From assembly GCF_036345155.1 (NCBI RefSeq), contig NZ_CP107772.1:9982001-10046000 (forward strand): a stretch of 64,000 bases of DNA. Reading direction: 5' to 3'. Position numbers and translations under genes: made by a program. Origin of the DNA: Streptomyces sp. NBC_00582. GTDB lineage: Bacteria; Actinomycetota; Actinomycetes; Streptomycetales; Streptomycetaceae. This document shows, one piece after another, positions 52,958 to 62,499 of this stretch (positions within the stretch are counted from its first letter, which is position 1; every line of letters begins with the position of its first letter). The notes beneath the pieces are model-generated. The model was not told the origin of the DNA. It was given only the letters and a program-made list of their open reading frames with translations, and did not search any database.

Positions 52958-53964
52958 GAAGGCTCCTTCGACGGCGTCGATACGGGGACGGGGGTGTCCA
53001 CGGCGAGCAGTCCCTCGGCGCGCAGCTCGTCCCACAGCGCGTCCGGGACCGGGCGGCGCAGCTGCTCGACGGTGTCCCGTAGCTCTTCGGGGGAGCGGGC
53101 GCCGGTCAGGACGCTCGCGACCGCGGAGTGGCCGAAGGGGAAGCGTAGGGCGGCGGCGCGCAGCGGAACGCCGTGGCGTTCGGTCACCTCCAGCAGGCGC
53201 AGCGCGCGGTCGAGCACCGGCTGGGGTGCCGGGGCGTAGTCGTACGTGGCACCCGGTCGCGGGGCGGTGAGCAGCCCCGAGTTGAAGACGCCGCCGATGA
53301 CCACGCTCCGGCCGCGGGCGGCGGCCTCCGGCAGCAGTTCGACGAGGCCGTCCTGGTCCAGGAGGGTGTAGCGGCCGGCCAGCAGCACGACGTCGATGTC
53401 GGTCTCGCGCAGGAAGCGGGCGGGTAGCGCCGACTGGTTCATCCCGATGCCGATGGCCCCGACCACGCCTTCGGTGCGCAGGCGTTCCAGCGCCGGGTAG
53501 GCCTCGCGCAGGGCCTGTTCGGCGTGGTCGTCCGGGTCGTGCAGCAGGGCCACGTCGATCCGGTCGAGGCCGAGGCGGTCCAGGCTCGCCTCCAGCGAGC
53601 GCAGCACGCCGTCGGCGCTGAAGTCCCAGACGCGACGGTGGGTCGCGGAGACGGCGAAGCCGTTCGCGAGGTCGTCGCCGCAGCCGCCCTCCGGGTCGGG
53701 TACGAGCAGCCGGCCCACCTTGGTGGAGACGGTGTAGGTGTCCCGGGGGCGGTCGCGCAGTGCCGCGCCGAGCCGCCGTTCCGACAGGCCGAGCCCGTAG
53801 TGGGGCGCGGTGTCGAAGGCGCGGATTCCGGCGTCCCAGGCCGCCGCCACGGTGGCTAGGGCGGCCTCGTTGGTGACCGGCTGGTAGAGGTTGCCGAGGC
53901 CGGCACACCCGAGCGCGAGCTGTGTGACCCCGACCGCGCTGCCGCCCAGCGTGGTGGTCCTCAC
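52954..53964 (-). CDS. aldo/keto reductase, probable L-fucose dehydrogenase
   Basis: 336 aa. AKR tetrad visible: Asp and Tyr in DTAPHYGLGLSERRLG, Lys in VSTKVGRLL and His in ALLHDPDD. The YGLGLSERRLG block resembles D-threo-aldose 1-dehydrogenases, which oxidise L-fucose with NAD(P)+ to the lactone. It would be the first oxidative step of the pathway. GTG start overlaps the SDR stop (GTGA). Confidence 0.83.
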   Translation of the reverse strand: MRTTTLGGSAVGVTQLALGCAGLGNLYQPVTNEAALATVAAAWDAGIRAFDTAPHYGLGLSERRLGAALRDRPRDTYTVSTKVGRLLVPDPEGGCGDDLANGFAVSATHRRVWDFSADGVLRSLEASLDRLGLDRIDVALLHDPDDHAEQALREAYPALERLRTEGVVGAIGIGMNQSALPARFLRETDIDVVLLAGRYTLLDQDGLVELLPEAAARGRSVVIGGVFNSGLLTAPRPGATYDYAPAPQPVLDRALRLLEVTERHGVPLRAAALRFPFGHSAVASVLTGARSPEELRDTVEQLRRPVPDALWDELRAEGLLAVDTPVPVSTPSKEPS

Positions 53965-54719
53965 GGCCGGGCCGCCGGGCGCAGCCGTAGCCCCTGCATG
54001 CCGCCGTCCACCGCGAGGGCGGTGCCGGTGACGGACGCCGCGGCGGGACCGGCGAGGTAGACGATGGCGGCTGCCACCTCGTCGGCGGTGACCAGACGGC
54101 CCATGGGCTGGCGGGCGTTGAGTGAGGCACGCTCTGCTTGCGGGTCGTCGGCGGCGTCCAGCAGCCGCGTCACCCACGGGGTGTCGGCGGTGCCGGGGTT
54201 GACGCAGTTGACGCGGATGCCCTCGCGGACGTGGTCGGCGGCCATGGCGAGGGTGAGGGACAGCACGGCGCCCTTGCTGGCGGAGTACAGGGCGCGCTGG
54301 GGGAGGCCGGCGGTGGCAGCGATGGAGCAGGTGTTGACAACGGACGCGTGCGCGGATCGGCGCAGATGGGGCAGGGCGGCCCGGGTGGTGCGGACCATGC
54401 CGAGGACGTTGACGTCCAGGACGCGGTGCCACTGCTCGTCGGGGTTGTCCTCGACGGTACCGATGGCGCCGATGCCGGCGTTGTTGACGACGATGTCGAT
54501 GCCGCCCAGCGCGGTGGCCGCGGCCTCCACGGCGGCGCGTACCGAGGCGTCGTCGCTCACGTCGGCCTTGAGACCGAGCAACGGCCGTGGCACACCCGTG
54601 GGTTCGAGGTCGAGGACGACCACCGCCGCGCCCTGCGCGGCCAGCGCCCGGGCCGTGGCGAGCCCGATCCCGGCAGCGCCTCCGGTGACGAGGGCCTTGA
54701 GACCTGACAGATCGGTCAT
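53961..54719 (-). CDS. SDR dehydrogenase, probable 2-keto-3-deoxy-L-fuconate dehydrogenase
   Basis: 252 aa classical SDR: GGAAGIG (13-19), NNAG (79-82), and Ser132, Tyr145 and Lys149 as catalytic residues (YSASK). C-terminal [13 protein letters not shown]. Because an aldo/keto reductase can supply the fucose dehydrogenase, this SDR most likely oxidises 2-keto-3-deoxy-L-fuconate to the 2,4-diketo acid, as in Xanthomonas. Swapped roles with the AKR are possible. The ATG overlaps the dehydratase stop. Confidence 0.83.
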   Translation of the reverse strand: MTDLSGLKALVTGGAAGIGLATARALAAQGAAVVVLDLEPTGVPRPLLGLKADVSDDASVRAAVEAAATALGGIDIVVNNAGIGAIGTVEDNPDEQWHRVLDVNVLGMVRTTRAALPHLRRSAHASVVNTCSIAATAGLPQRALYSASKGAVLSLTLAMAADHVREGIRVNCVNPGTADTPWVTRLLDAADDPQAERASLNARQPMGRLVTADEVAAAIVYLAGPAAASVTGTALAVDGGMQGLRLRPAARP

Positions 54720-56068
54720 GTCGCGTCCTCCTGTCCGGCGCGGTCGGCGACCCAGAACGTTCCGTCGGGGTAGCGGTATCGGGCGAGGGATTCCTCGCGC
54801 ATGGTGGCGGAGAAGCCGGGGGCGAGCGGAGCGGCGTAGTGGCCGTCACGCATCACCACGGGCGCGGTGAAGTGCTGGTGGAGATGGTCGACGTACTCGA
54901 TGACGCGGTTGTCGGTGGTGCCGGACACCGCCAGGTAGTCGAACATCGACAGGTGCTGCACCAGCTCGCACAGCCCCACCCCGCCGGCGTGCGGGCACAC
55001 CGGCACCCCGAACTTGGCGGCGAGCAGCAGGATGGCGAGGTTCTCGTTGACTCCGCCGACCCGGGCCGCGTCGATCTGGAGGATGTCGAGGGCGCCGGCC
55101 TGCAGGAGTTGCTTGAAGACGATGCGGTTCTGCACGTGTTCGCCGGTGGCGACCTTCACCGGTGCCACCGCGCGGCGTACTGCCGCGTGGCCGAGGATGT
55201 CGTCGGGGCTGGTGGGCTCCTCGATCCAGTACGGGTCGAACTCGGCGAGGCTGTTGGTCCACTCGATCGCCTCGTCGACGTTCCATCGCTGGTTGGCGTC
55301 GATGGCGATGCGGATGCCGTCGCCGACGGCGGCCCGGGCGGTGCGCAGCCGCCGGATGTCTTCGTCGAGGTCGGCGCCGACCTTGAGCTTGATCTGGGTG
55401 AAGCCGTCGGCGACGGCCTGCTTGGCGAGCCGGGTGAGCTTGTCGTCGGAGTAGCCGAGCCAGCCCGGGGAGGTGGTGTAGCCGGGGTAGCCGCGCTCCA
55501 GCAGGATGGCCTCGCGCTCCGCCTGTCCCGCCCGGCCCTCGCGCAGCAGCTGCAGGGCCTCCGCGGGGGTGAGGGCGTCGGCGATGTAGCGGAAATCGAC
55601 CTGGGAGACCAGCCACTCGGGTTCGGCGTGGGCGAGCAGCTGCCACAGTGGCTTGCCCTCCCGCTTGGCGGCGAGGTCCCATACGGCGTTGATCACGGCC
55701 CCGATGGCCATGTGCATCACGCCCTTCTCGGGGCCGAGCCAGCGCAGCTGGCTGTCCCCGATCAGATCGCGGCTGAGCGAGCCCGGGTCGGCACACAGCT
55801 TCGCCACATCACGCCCCACCACATGCGGCCGCAGTGCGTTGATCGCGGCCGCCTGGACGTCGTTGCCGCGTCCGATGGTGAAGGTGAAGCCGTGGCCTTC
55901 GAGCCCGTCGCCTGCGTCGGTGCGCAGCACGACGTAGGCAGCGGAGTAGTCGGGGTCCGGGTTCATCGCGTCCGAGCCGTCCAGTTCCCGTGAGGTCGGG
56001 AAGCGGACGTCGTAGGTGTCGACCGCGGTGATCCGGGCTGAGTTGGCAGTCAAGGGGGTGCCTTTCAC
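54716..56068 (-). CDS. L-fuconate dehydratase (enolase superfamily)
   Basis: 450 aa. Mandelate-racemase-group enolase with Lys227/Lys229 (TQIKLKVG), metal ligands Asp258 (IDANQRW), Glu284 ([10 protein letters not shown]) and Glu310 (ATGEHVQNR), and catalytic His360 ([11 protein letters not shown]). The N-terminal [19 protein letters not shown] is characteristic of fuconate dehydratases. It removes water from L-fuconate to give 2-keto-3-deoxy-L-fuconate. GTG start overlaps the preceding stop. Confidence 0.92.
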   Translation of the reverse strand: MKGTPLTANSARITAVDTYDVRFPTSRELDGSDAMNPDPDYSAAYVVLRTDAGDGLEGHGFTFTIGRGNDVQAAAINALRPHVVGRDVAKLCADPGSLSRDLIGDSQLRWLGPEKGVMHMAIGAVINAVWDLAAKREGKPLWQLLAHAEPEWLVSQVDFRYIADALTPAEALQLLREGRAGQAEREAILLERGYPGYTTSPGWLGYSDDKLTRLAKQAVADGFTQIKLKVGADLDEDIRRLRTARAAVGDGIRIAIDANQRWNVDEAIEWTNSLAEFDPYWIEEPTSPDDILGHAAVRRAVAPVKVATGEHVQNRIVFKQLLQAGALDILQIDAARVGGVNENLAILLLAAKFGVPVCPHAGGVGLCELVQHLSMFDYLAVSGTTDNRVIEYVDHLHQHFTAPVVMRDGHYAAPLAPGFSATMREESLARYRYPDGTFWVADRAGQEDAT

Positions 56069-56916
56069 GCTTGGCCGAAGGTCTGACGCTGGCTGCCGAG
56101 TCCGTCCACGGACAGCTCGACGGTGTCACCGGAACGCAGATAGGGGGTGCCGGGAAGACCGAGGGCCACGCCTGCGGGTGTACCGGTGTTGATCACGTCG
56201 CCGGGTTCCAGAACCATGTACTGGCTCAGATACGCCACGATGTCCTCGACCGGGAAGATCATGTCGCTGGTGTGGCCGTCCTGGCGCTTGACGCCGTTGA
56301 CGCTCAGGTGCAGTGCGAGGTCCTGCGGGTCGCCGACCTCGTCGGCGGTGACCAACCAGGGGCCGAGGGGGTTGAAGGTCTCGCAGGACTTGCCCAGGTC
56401 CCACTGCGGCGAGTACTCCAGCTGGAACTCGCGCTCGGAGACGTCGTGGCTGACCGCGTAGCCGGCGATCACGGCCCGCGCTGCGGCGGGTCCGTCGAGG
56501 TAGCGCGCCCGTCGGCCGATGACCACCGCCAGTTCGACCTCCCAGTCCGTCTTCACCGAACCGCGGGGAATCAGCACCTCGTCGTACGGGCCCACGACGG
56601 TGCCCGGGTCCTTCATGAACACCACCGGACGTGGCGGGATCGGCGCACCGGTCTCGGCGGCGTGGTCGCGATAGTTCAGACCGACGCAGACGATTTTGCC
56701 GGGACGGGCGACAGGCGCGCCGACCCGCAGTCCGTCCGTGTCCAGTTCGGGCAGCCCGCCTGCCTCGACCGCCGTACGGGCCCGGTCGACGCCGTCCCCG
56801 GCGAGGAAGGCGCTGTCGATGTCGGAGGCCACGGAGGACAGATCCAGCAGTCGGCCGTCGTCGGTGCGGACAGCGGGCCGCTCCTCGCCGGGTGCGCCGA
56901 CTCGTAGCAGTTTCAC
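56065..56916 (-). CDS. fumarylacetoacetate-hydrolase family protein, probable 2,4-diketo-3-deoxy-L-fuconate hydrolase
   Basis: 283 aa. FAH domain from about residue 75: [26 protein letters not shown], the metal-binding Glu pair in [11 protein letters not shown], and [11 protein letters not shown]. In fucose clusters this enzyme splits 2,4-diketo-3-deoxy-L-fuconate into pyruvate and L-lactate. First gene of the nine-gene operon; GTG at 56916 with AAGGAG seven bases upstream. Confidence 0.88.
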   Translation of the reverse strand: MKLLRVGAPGEERPAVRTDDGRLLDLSSVASDIDSAFLAGDGVDRARTAVEAGGLPELDTDGLRVGAPVARPGKIVCVGLNYRDHAAETGAPIPPRPVVFMKDPGTVVGPYDEVLIPRGSVKTDWEVELAVVIGRRARYLDGPAAARAVIAGYAVSHDVSEREFQLEYSPQWDLGKSCETFNPLGPWLVTADEVGDPQDLALHLSVNGVKRQDGHTSDMIFPVEDIVAYLSQYMVLEPGDVINTGTPAGVALGLPGTPYLRSGDTVELSVDGLGSQRQTFGQA

Positions 56917-57001
56917 TGGTCAACTCCTTGTCATAGGTGTTGCGTGAGGGGGACCGGCCGTAGCGGCCGCGCCACCCTCGGCGCCATGAGCGCCTCTCAT
57001 A

Positions 57002-57074
57002 GTCATCGGAGGAATGGCGGCAGGGTGACTGTAGACGCAGATGGACCCGCTGACAAAGGAAACCTCGGATGTAT
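57002..57074 (-). promoter_or_regulatory. promoter and operators of the fucose catabolic operon
   Basis: Read on the minus strand there is a -35 TTGTCA (plus strand 57051-57056), a 17-base spacer and a -10 TACAGT (57028-57033). A copy of the proposed operator lies just downstream (GTCATCGGAGGAAT, 57002-57015). A second copy lies upstream of the -35 (ACCTCGGATGTAT, 57062-57074). The arrangement fits repression. Confidence 0.6.
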
Positions 57075-57460
57075 TTCGCCATCACTGGCGGCCGCACCCC
57101 GGCCGCCTGGTTGATATGGGCTATTTTGCCCAGTATTGGGGATGGGGTTCGGCTCCTTGACCCCGATGAATCCGGGGAGTCCTCACACGCTCGTCTTCCC
57201 TGCTGAGAGTGCGGAGCGTCTGTCGGTTCTCCTGTTTCCGAGGGGCGGACACTGCCGCGCGTGCCCCCTGTCTCGCCCTCATGCAGGGGTCCGCGGTGGC
57301 GTTGTTGCTGAATTGTGAGCTGGTGTCGCTCGGTGCCACGAACCCGCTGCCATCGATATAAGCGCAGGTGAGGAGCGGTTGCGGCAGACGGTCCAGGGTG
57401 CGCGCGCGGACTCGTGGCGCCCTGCGGGCCAAGGTCACGCAAATCTGCGGCCACACACTC
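57075..57460. other. middle of the divergent fucose control region
   Basis: About 390 bases of the 827-base gap between the FAH gene and the transporter. No recognisable gene, and no further copy of the operator-like element. Confidence 0.35.
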
Positions 57461-57519
57461 TTGTCAACGCTGGCAACGCCGTCGTAACGTCCTCGACGTC
57501 CCAGATACATCGGAGGAAT
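57461..57519 (+). promoter_or_regulatory. promoter and operator of the fucose transporter operon
   Basis: -35 TTGTCA (57461-57466), 18-base spacer, -10 TAACGT (57485-57490). The element ATACATCGGAGGAAT follows at 57505-57519, directly downstream of the expected start. The hexamer and operator layout mirrors the divergent catabolic promoter. Confidence 0.6.
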
Positions 57520-57743
57520 AGCTCGCACGTTCCGGTGTACAACCGGAGCGCACCGTGCGGACCTTGGGCCCGCGCGTCCGTCTGGCTGCCACTCCCTCAC
57601 GCGCCCTCGGATGTGGTCCGCACAAGCCCTGTGCCGGATCCGCAGTCTGTCCGGTCGGCGGCCTCGTCCTTCCCCCGCAGACGAGTACGCCCCCTCACCC
57701 TCGCCCGGCGGCTCCCCGCCCTGCCTGAAGAGAGAACCCGGTT

Positions 57744-58793
57744 ATGAAGCTCGCTCGTACCCGCCCCGCCGCCGCAGGCGTCATCGCCGTCCTCGCGACG
57801 ATGTCGCTCGTCACCGCGTGCAACCGCGACAGTTCCGACTCGGCCGGCTCGAGCAGTGCCGCCCCGGCCATCGGCATCGACCTGCCGCGCTCCGACTCCG
57901 ACTTCTGGAACTCCTACGCGCAGTACGTGAAGAAGGACATCAAGTCCGACGGCATCAACGCCCTGCCACTGAGCAACTCGCAGAACGACGTCACGAAGCT
58001 GGTCGCCAACGTCCAGGTGTTCGAGAACACCGGCGCCAAGGCGATCGTCATGGCTCCCCAGGACACCGGCGCCATCGCCTCGACCCTCGACACCCTCTCG
58101 TCGAAGAAGATCCCGGTGGTCAGCGTCGACACCCGTCCCGACAAGGGCGACGTCTACATGGTCGTCCGCGCCGACAACCGGGCGTACGGCACAAAGGCCT
58201 GCGAGTTCCTCGGCAAGCAGCTCAACGGCGAGGGCAAGGTCGCCGAGCTGCAGGGCGCCCTGGACTCCATCAACGGCCGCGACCGCTCCGAGGCCTTCGC
58301 CGAGTGCATGAAGAGCAAGTTCCCGAAGATCAAGGTCTTCGAGCTGCCCACCGACTGGAAGGGCGACGTGGCCTCCGCCAAGCTCCAGTCGCTGCTGGCC
58401 CAGCACCCGGACCTCAACGGCATCTACATGCAGGCCGGCGGTGTCTTCCTCCAGCCCACCCTGGCGCTGCTGCAGCAGAAGGGCCTGCTCAAGCCGACGG
58501 GCCAGAAGGGCCACATCTCGATCATCTCCAACGACGGCATCCCGCAGGAGTTCGACGCGATCCGCAAGGGTCAGATCGACGCCACCGTCTCACAGCCCGC
58601 CGACCTCTACGCCAAGTACGCGCTCTACTACGCCCAGGCCGCGGCCGAGGGCAAGACCTTCAAGCCCGGCGCGACCGACCACGGTTCCACCATCGTCAAG
58701 ATCCCGAACGGCCTCGAGGACCAGCTGCCCGCTCCGCTGGTGACCAAGGACAACGTGGAAGACAAGGCACTGTGGGGCAACAACGTCGGCTGA
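57744..58793 (+). CDS. sugar ABC transporter substrate-binding lipoprotein (L-fucose candidate)
   Basis: 349 aa. Signal peptide with lipobox LVTAC (Cys26) followed by a Ser/Asp linker. Type 1 periplasmic-binding fold: IGIDLPRSDSDFWNSYAQYV, KAIVMAPQDTGAIASTLD and IISNDGIPQEFDAI. It is anchored to the outer face of the membrane and captures a monosaccharide. Gene order and divergence from fucose genes suggest L-fucose. First gene of a four-gene operon with its ATPase, permease and regulator. Confidence 0.88.
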   Translation: MKLARTRPAAAGVIAVLATMSLVTACNRDSSDSAGSSSAAPAIGIDLPRSDSDFWNSYAQYVKKDIKSDGINALPLSNSQNDVTKLVANVQVFENTGAKAIVMAPQDTGAIASTLDTLSSKKIPVVSVDTRPDKGDVYMVVRADNRAYGTKACEFLGKQLNGEGKVAELQGALDSINGRDRSEAFAECMKSKFPKIKVFELPTDWKGDVASAKLQSLLAQHPDLNGIYMQAGGVFLQPTLALLQQKGLLKPTGQKGHISIISNDGIPQEFDAIRKGQIDATVSQPADLYAKYALYYAQAAAEGKTFKPGATDHGSTIVKIPNGLEDQLPAPLVTKDNVEDKALWGNNVG

Positions 58794-58810
58794 CACCGGC
58801 AGCTCACGCT

Positions 58811-58852
58811 CGCGGTGGGGAGGGACCGGCACTCGCCTCCGTCCCCACCGCG
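58811..58852 (+). terminator. intercistronic stem-loop after the binding-protein gene
   Basis: An 11-bp stem CGCGGTGGGGA / TCCCCACCGCG encloses a 20-base loop between the binding-protein and ATPase genes. Such hairpins let part of transcription stop or protect the 3' end, which gives the binding protein in excess. Confidence 0.6.
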
Positions 58853-58897
58853 CCCTCCCCGCTCCCCAGCATCCGACGTCAAAGGACGGAATCCACC

Positions 58898-60469
58898 ATG
58901 GCGGATACCGCGACCGGTCCCGGGCATCCGGCCCCGGTGGCCGAGGCGACCGGCATCAGCAAACGGTTCGGCGCGACCGTCGCCCTGCGCGACGCGCGTA
59001 TCAGCATCGCCGCGGGCGAGTCGCACGCCTTGGTCGGCCGCAACGGCGCCGGCAAGTCGACGCTCGTCTCCATCCTCACCGGTCTCCAGCAGCCCGACAC
59101 CGGGACCCTGCGCTTCTCGGGCGAACCGGCGCCCGGCTTCGGCGACATCGACGCCTGGCGCTCCCGCGTCGCCTGCGTCTACCAGCGCTCCACGATCATC
59201 GGTGAGCTGACCGTCGCGGAGAACCTCTTCCTGAACCGGCAGAGCGCCGGCGCGGTGCAGCCCATCCGCTGGAAGCAACTGCGGCTGCGCGCAGAAGAGC
59301 TGCTCGGCGAGTACGGCGTGGCCGTCGACCCCGCCGCACGCGCGAAAGACCTCACCGTCGAACAGCGGCAGTTCGTCGAGATCGCCAGAGCCCTGTCCTT
59401 CGGCGCCCGCTTCATCATCCTCGACGAACCGACCGCCAAGCTCGACGCCCGCGGCATCGGCCGGCTCTTCGACAAGCTCCGCGACCTCCAGGACCAGGGC
59501 GTCGCCTTCCTCTTCATCTCCCACCACCTGCAGGAGGTGTACGACCTCTGCAGCACGGTCACCGTCTACCGCGACGCGGCCCACATCCTGACCGCCCCGG
59601 TGGCCGAGCTCGGCCACCAGGCGTTGGTGGAGGCCATGACCGGCGAGTCGGCCTCGGCCACAGCGGTCGCCGAGAGCCGGTCCCCGGCCGCGCGGTCAGG
59701 CTCCGCGGAACTGCTGGAGATCAAGGGTCTGACGCTTCCCGGCGCCTGTGAGGAGCTGTCCCTCTCGGTCCGCGCGGGCGAGGTCGTCGGGCTCGCCGGT
59801 GCCGCGGCCAGCGGCAACGTCCAGGTGGGCGAGGCCGTCGCCGGTCTGCACCGGGCCCAGGACGGCAGTATCTCGGTCGGCCGGAGGAGCGTGCGCACCG
59901 GAAGCGTGCCGTCCGCCCTGGCCGCCGGGGTCGGTCTGGTCCCCGAGGACCGCCACATACAGGGACTGGTCAACAAGCGCAGCGTGGCGGAGAACGCCAC
60001 CCTGACCGTCACCGACCAGCTCGGCCCGTTGGGCATGGTCCTGCCGGCCCGGACCAGGGCCTTCGCCCAGCGCATGATCCAGGACCTCGACATCAAGACC
60101 CCGGGCGCCGCCACCCCGGTCTCCGCCCTCTCCGGCGGCAACCAGCAGAAGGTCGTCGTCGCCCGCGCCCTCGCCACCGACCCCCACGTTCTGGTGGCCA
60201 TCCGGCCCACCAACGGCGTCGACGTCAAGTCCAAGGAGTTCCTCCTCGGCAGGATCCGGCAGGTCGCCGATGGCGGCAAAGCCGCATTGATCGTCTCCGA
60301 CGAACTCGACGACCTCAAAGTCTGCGACCGGGTCGTCGTCATGTTCCACGGCCACGTGGTCGCCGAGTTCGACCGCGGCTGGAAGGACGAACACGTCGTC
60401 GCCGCAATGGAGGGCGTCGGCACCCCCCTCGCATCCGCCGTATCCGGCACCGACGAGCACGGAAGGTAG
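58898..60469 (+). CDS. sugar ABC transporter ATP-binding protein, tandem domains
   Basis: 523 aa from the ATG at 58898. First nucleotide-binding domain complete: Walker A GRNGAGKST, signature LTVEQRQFVEIARAL, Walker B FIILDEPT. In the second domain the P-loop is replaced by GLAGAAASGNVQVG without GKST, as in RbsA/XylG-type proteins. The signature LSGGNQQKVVVARAL is intact, but Walker B reads LVAIRPTNGVDV, lacking the Asp-Glu pair. The degenerate second site is typical of carbohydrate-uptake (CUT2) ATPases. Drives uptake with the permease at 60472. Confidence 0.9.
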   Translation: MADTATGPGHPAPVAEATGISKRFGATVALRDARISIAAGESHALVGRNGAGKSTLVSILTGLQQPDTGTLRFSGEPAPGFGDIDAWRSRVACVYQRSTIIGELTVAENLFLNRQSAGAVQPIRWKQLRLRAEELLGEYGVAVDPAARAKDLTVEQRQFVEIARALSFGARFIILDEPTAKLDARGIGRLFDKLRDLQDQGVAFLFISHHLQEVYDLCSTVTVYRDAAHILTAPVAELGHQALVEAMTGESASATAVAESRSPAARSGSAELLEIKGLTLPGACEELSLSVRAGEVVGLAGAAASGNVQVGEAVAGLHRAQDGSISVGRRSVRTGSVPSALAAGVGLVPEDRHIQGLVNKRSVAENATLTVTDQLGPLGMVLPARTRAFAQRMIQDLDIKTPGAATPVSALSGGNQQKVVVARALATDPHVLVAIRPTNGVDVKSKEFLLGRIRQVADGGKAALIVSDELDDLKVCDRVVVMFHGHVVAEFDRGWKDEHVVAAMEGVGTPLASAVSGTDEHGR

Positions 60470-60471
60470 TC

Positions 60472-61515
60472 ATGTCCGCCACCACAGATCTCACCGAGCC
60501 CGCAGCGAGCGCGGCGGAGCCGGCCTCCGCGGACACCGCCCGCCGCCGTGTCGACCTCGGCCGCTTCCGTGAACTGTCCCTGGTCCCGGCCATCCTCGTC
60601 CTGATGGTGATCGGGTTCATCGTCTCGCCGGCCTTCCTCACCGCAGACAACCTGATCGGCGTCGCTCAGCAGTCCACCGAGCTGAGCCTGCTCGTCCTCG
60701 CCACCACCTTCATCCTCGTCTGCGGACGGATGGACCTGTCCCTGGAGTCGACCATCGGTGTGGCTCCGGTCATCGCCGTGTGGCTCGTGCTGCCTTCCAG
60801 CGGCGGGCGATTCACGGGCCTCGGGCTGTTTCCCGAATGGACGGCGGTCCCTCTCTGCCTCGTGGTCGGCGCGGCGATCGGCGCCTTCAACGGCTTCCTC
60901 ATCCTCAAGCTGCGCCTCAACGGCTTCATCGTCACCCTCGGTGGCCTGACCATGCTGCGCGGACTCCAGGTCGCCCTCTCCGAGGGCCAGTCCATCGTGG
61001 AACTGCCGTCCTCCTTCACATACCTGGGCAAGGCCTCCTGGCTGGGTGTCCCGGCCTCCATCTGGATCTGCGCGCTGCTGTTCGCGGTGGGCGGCAGCGC
61101 GCTGGCCTGGCTGCGGCACGGCCGCGCGCTGTACGCGATCGGCGGCAACGCCGAGGCGGCCCGCACCGCAGGCATCCGCGTCGACCGGATCGTCTGGGTC
61201 GTCCTGATCATCGGCAGCCTGCTCGCCGCGTTCGCCGGCATCCTCTACAGCGGCCACTACGGCTCCATCTCCGCCACCCAGGGCAGCGGCTGGATCTTCC
61301 AGGTCTTCGCCGCCACCGTCATCGGCGGGGTCAGCCTCAACGGCGGCAAGGGCTCCGTCTTCGGCGCCCTCACCGGCGTCCTCACCCTCCAGCTGGTCAT
61401 CAACGTCATGACCCTGGCGGGCGTACCGCCCCTGTGGAACCAGTTCCTCAACGGCGCGATCATCATCGTCGCCCTGATCATCTCCCGCTTCGCCTCCGGC
61501 GAGAAGCAGGAGTAG
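60472..61515 (+). CDS. sugar ABC transporter permease (CUT2 family)
   Basis: 347 aa, BPD_transp_2 family with about nine or ten membrane segments after a 30-residue hydrophilic N-terminus. Motifs GAFNGFLILKLRLNGFIVTL and ATVIGGVSLNGGKGSVFGAL match ribose/rhamnose-type permeases. ATG two bases after the ATPase stop. Forms the channel as a homodimer with the tandem ATPase. Confidence 0.9.
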   Translation: MSATTDLTEPAASAAEPASADTARRRVDLGRFRELSLVPAILVLMVIGFIVSPAFLTADNLIGVAQQSTELSLLVLATTFILVCGRMDLSLESTIGVAPVIAVWLVLPSSGGRFTGLGLFPEWTAVPLCLVVGAAIGAFNGFLILKLRLNGFIVTLGGLTMLRGLQVALSEGQSIVELPSSFTYLGKASWLGVPASIWICALLFAVGGSALAWLRHGRALYAIGGNAEAARTAGIRVDRIVWVVLIIGSLLAAFAGILYSGHYGSISATQGSGWIFQVFAATVIGGVSLNGGKGSVFGALTGVLTLQLVINVMTLAGVPPLWNQFLNGAIIIVALIISRFASGEKQE

Positions 61516-61534
61516 CCGCCGACTCGGCGGTTCC

Positions 61535-61567
61535 GCCCGCTGCCCGGACGAGGACCGGGCAGCGGGC
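61535..61567 (+). terminator. hairpin between permease and GntR gene
   Basis: Perfect 13-bp stem GCCCGCTGCCCGG / CCGGGCAGCGGGC with a 7-base loop, directly after the permease stop. It should reduce read-through into the regulator gene. Confidence 0.75.
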
Positions 61568-61604
61568 GACGGCTCCTACGCACCCCCCACAGAGAGGCAC
61601 CCTC

Positions 61605-62306
61605 GTGGCACTGACGGACGAGGCAATGGACAAGATCAAGGCGATGATCGTCGCCGGCGAGCTCGCCCCCGGCTCCCGCCTGCCCAAGGAGGATGTCCTC
61701 GCCCAACAGCTCGGCCTCTCCCGCAACTCGCTGCGCGAAGCCGTGCGAGCCCTGACCGCCATGCGGATCCTGATCAGCCGACAGGGCGACGGCACCTACG
61801 TCTCCAGCCTGGAGCCCCACCTGCTCCTCGAAACGCTGTCCTTCGCGGCGGACGTCTCCCAGGGGAGTGCCGCCCTGCAGTTGCTCCAGGTGCGCAGACT
61901 CCTCGAACCCCAGGCGACCGGACTGGCCGCGGCCATACTGCAACCACACGACCTCGAGGAACTCCGCGACATCCTCGACCGGTGCCGCTCCGCCGCCACT
62001 GTCGAGGACTTCGTCGCCCACGACATCGCCTTCCACCTGCGCATCGTCGAAGCCGTCGGCAACCCGGTACTCACCATGCTCCTGCAGGTGCTCTCCACCC
62101 GCACCCAGCGGGTACGCATCGTCCGAGGCAGCCGCACCCATGATGCGCTGGACAGCGCCCACCAGGATCACGAGGAGATCCTCCGCGCGCTCCAGACACG
62201 CGACGCGCTGCTCGCGGTCTCCGCCGCGACCGTTCACATCACGGCCGTCGAGCAGTGGCTGGTGGCCAGCCGCCTCGACGACACCCTCCGCCAGATCGAC
62301 GGCTGA
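61605..62306 (+). CDS. GntR-family (FadR-type) regulator of the fucose genes
   Basis: 233 aa. N-terminal winged helix at about 8-70 (GSRLPKEDVLAQQLGLSRNS, LREAVRAL) and a FadR/FCD all-helical sensor domain (about 90-220) with metal-binding His candidates in DFVAHDIAFHLRI and SAHQDHEEI. GTG start with GAGAGG upstream. As the only regulator encoded in the fucose block it is the best candidate to bind the ATACATC-S-GATGTAT-like elements, with fucose or an acid intermediate as inducer. Confidence 0.85.
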   Translation: MALTDEAMDKIKAMIVAGELAPGSRLPKEDVLAQQLGLSRNSLREAVRALTAMRILISRQGDGTYVSSLEPHLLLETLSFAADVSQGSAALQLLQVRRLLEPQATGLAAAILQPHDLEELRDILDRCRSAATVEDFVAHDIAFHLRIVEAVGNPVLTMLLQVLSTRTQRVRIVRGSRTHDALDSAHQDHEEILRALQTRDALLAVSAATVHITAVEQWLVASRLDDTLRQIDG

Positions 62307-62326
62307 CCGCTCCCCGCCGCCTTCCG

Positions 62327-62343
62327 GGTCCCTCCCCGGGACC
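62327..62343 (+). terminator. short hairpin after the GntR gene
   Basis: GGTCCC-tcccc-GGGACC, 20 bases past the regulator stop. It is weak but well placed as the end of the transporter operon. Confidence 0.45.
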
Positions 62344-62499
62344 GTGCTGTCAACGCCACGTCCGCACCCACCGGATGTCATGACCTCTGCCTGTTTGCCC
62401 AGAAGACGGCCGGTGGTGCCGCCCTTCTGGCGATTCGGACCGTCGAAGGCCGCAGACACCGCCGCCGGAGCGTGCTCGGATCGCGTCTACGAGTTGCCT

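Noticed and set aside
56065..56916. Fumarylacetoacetase partner for the homogentisate dioxygenase at 13 kb
   Set aside because: It is 42 kb away, first in the fucose operon and coupled by overlaps to fuconate dehydratase, so the diketo-deoxyfuconate role fits better.
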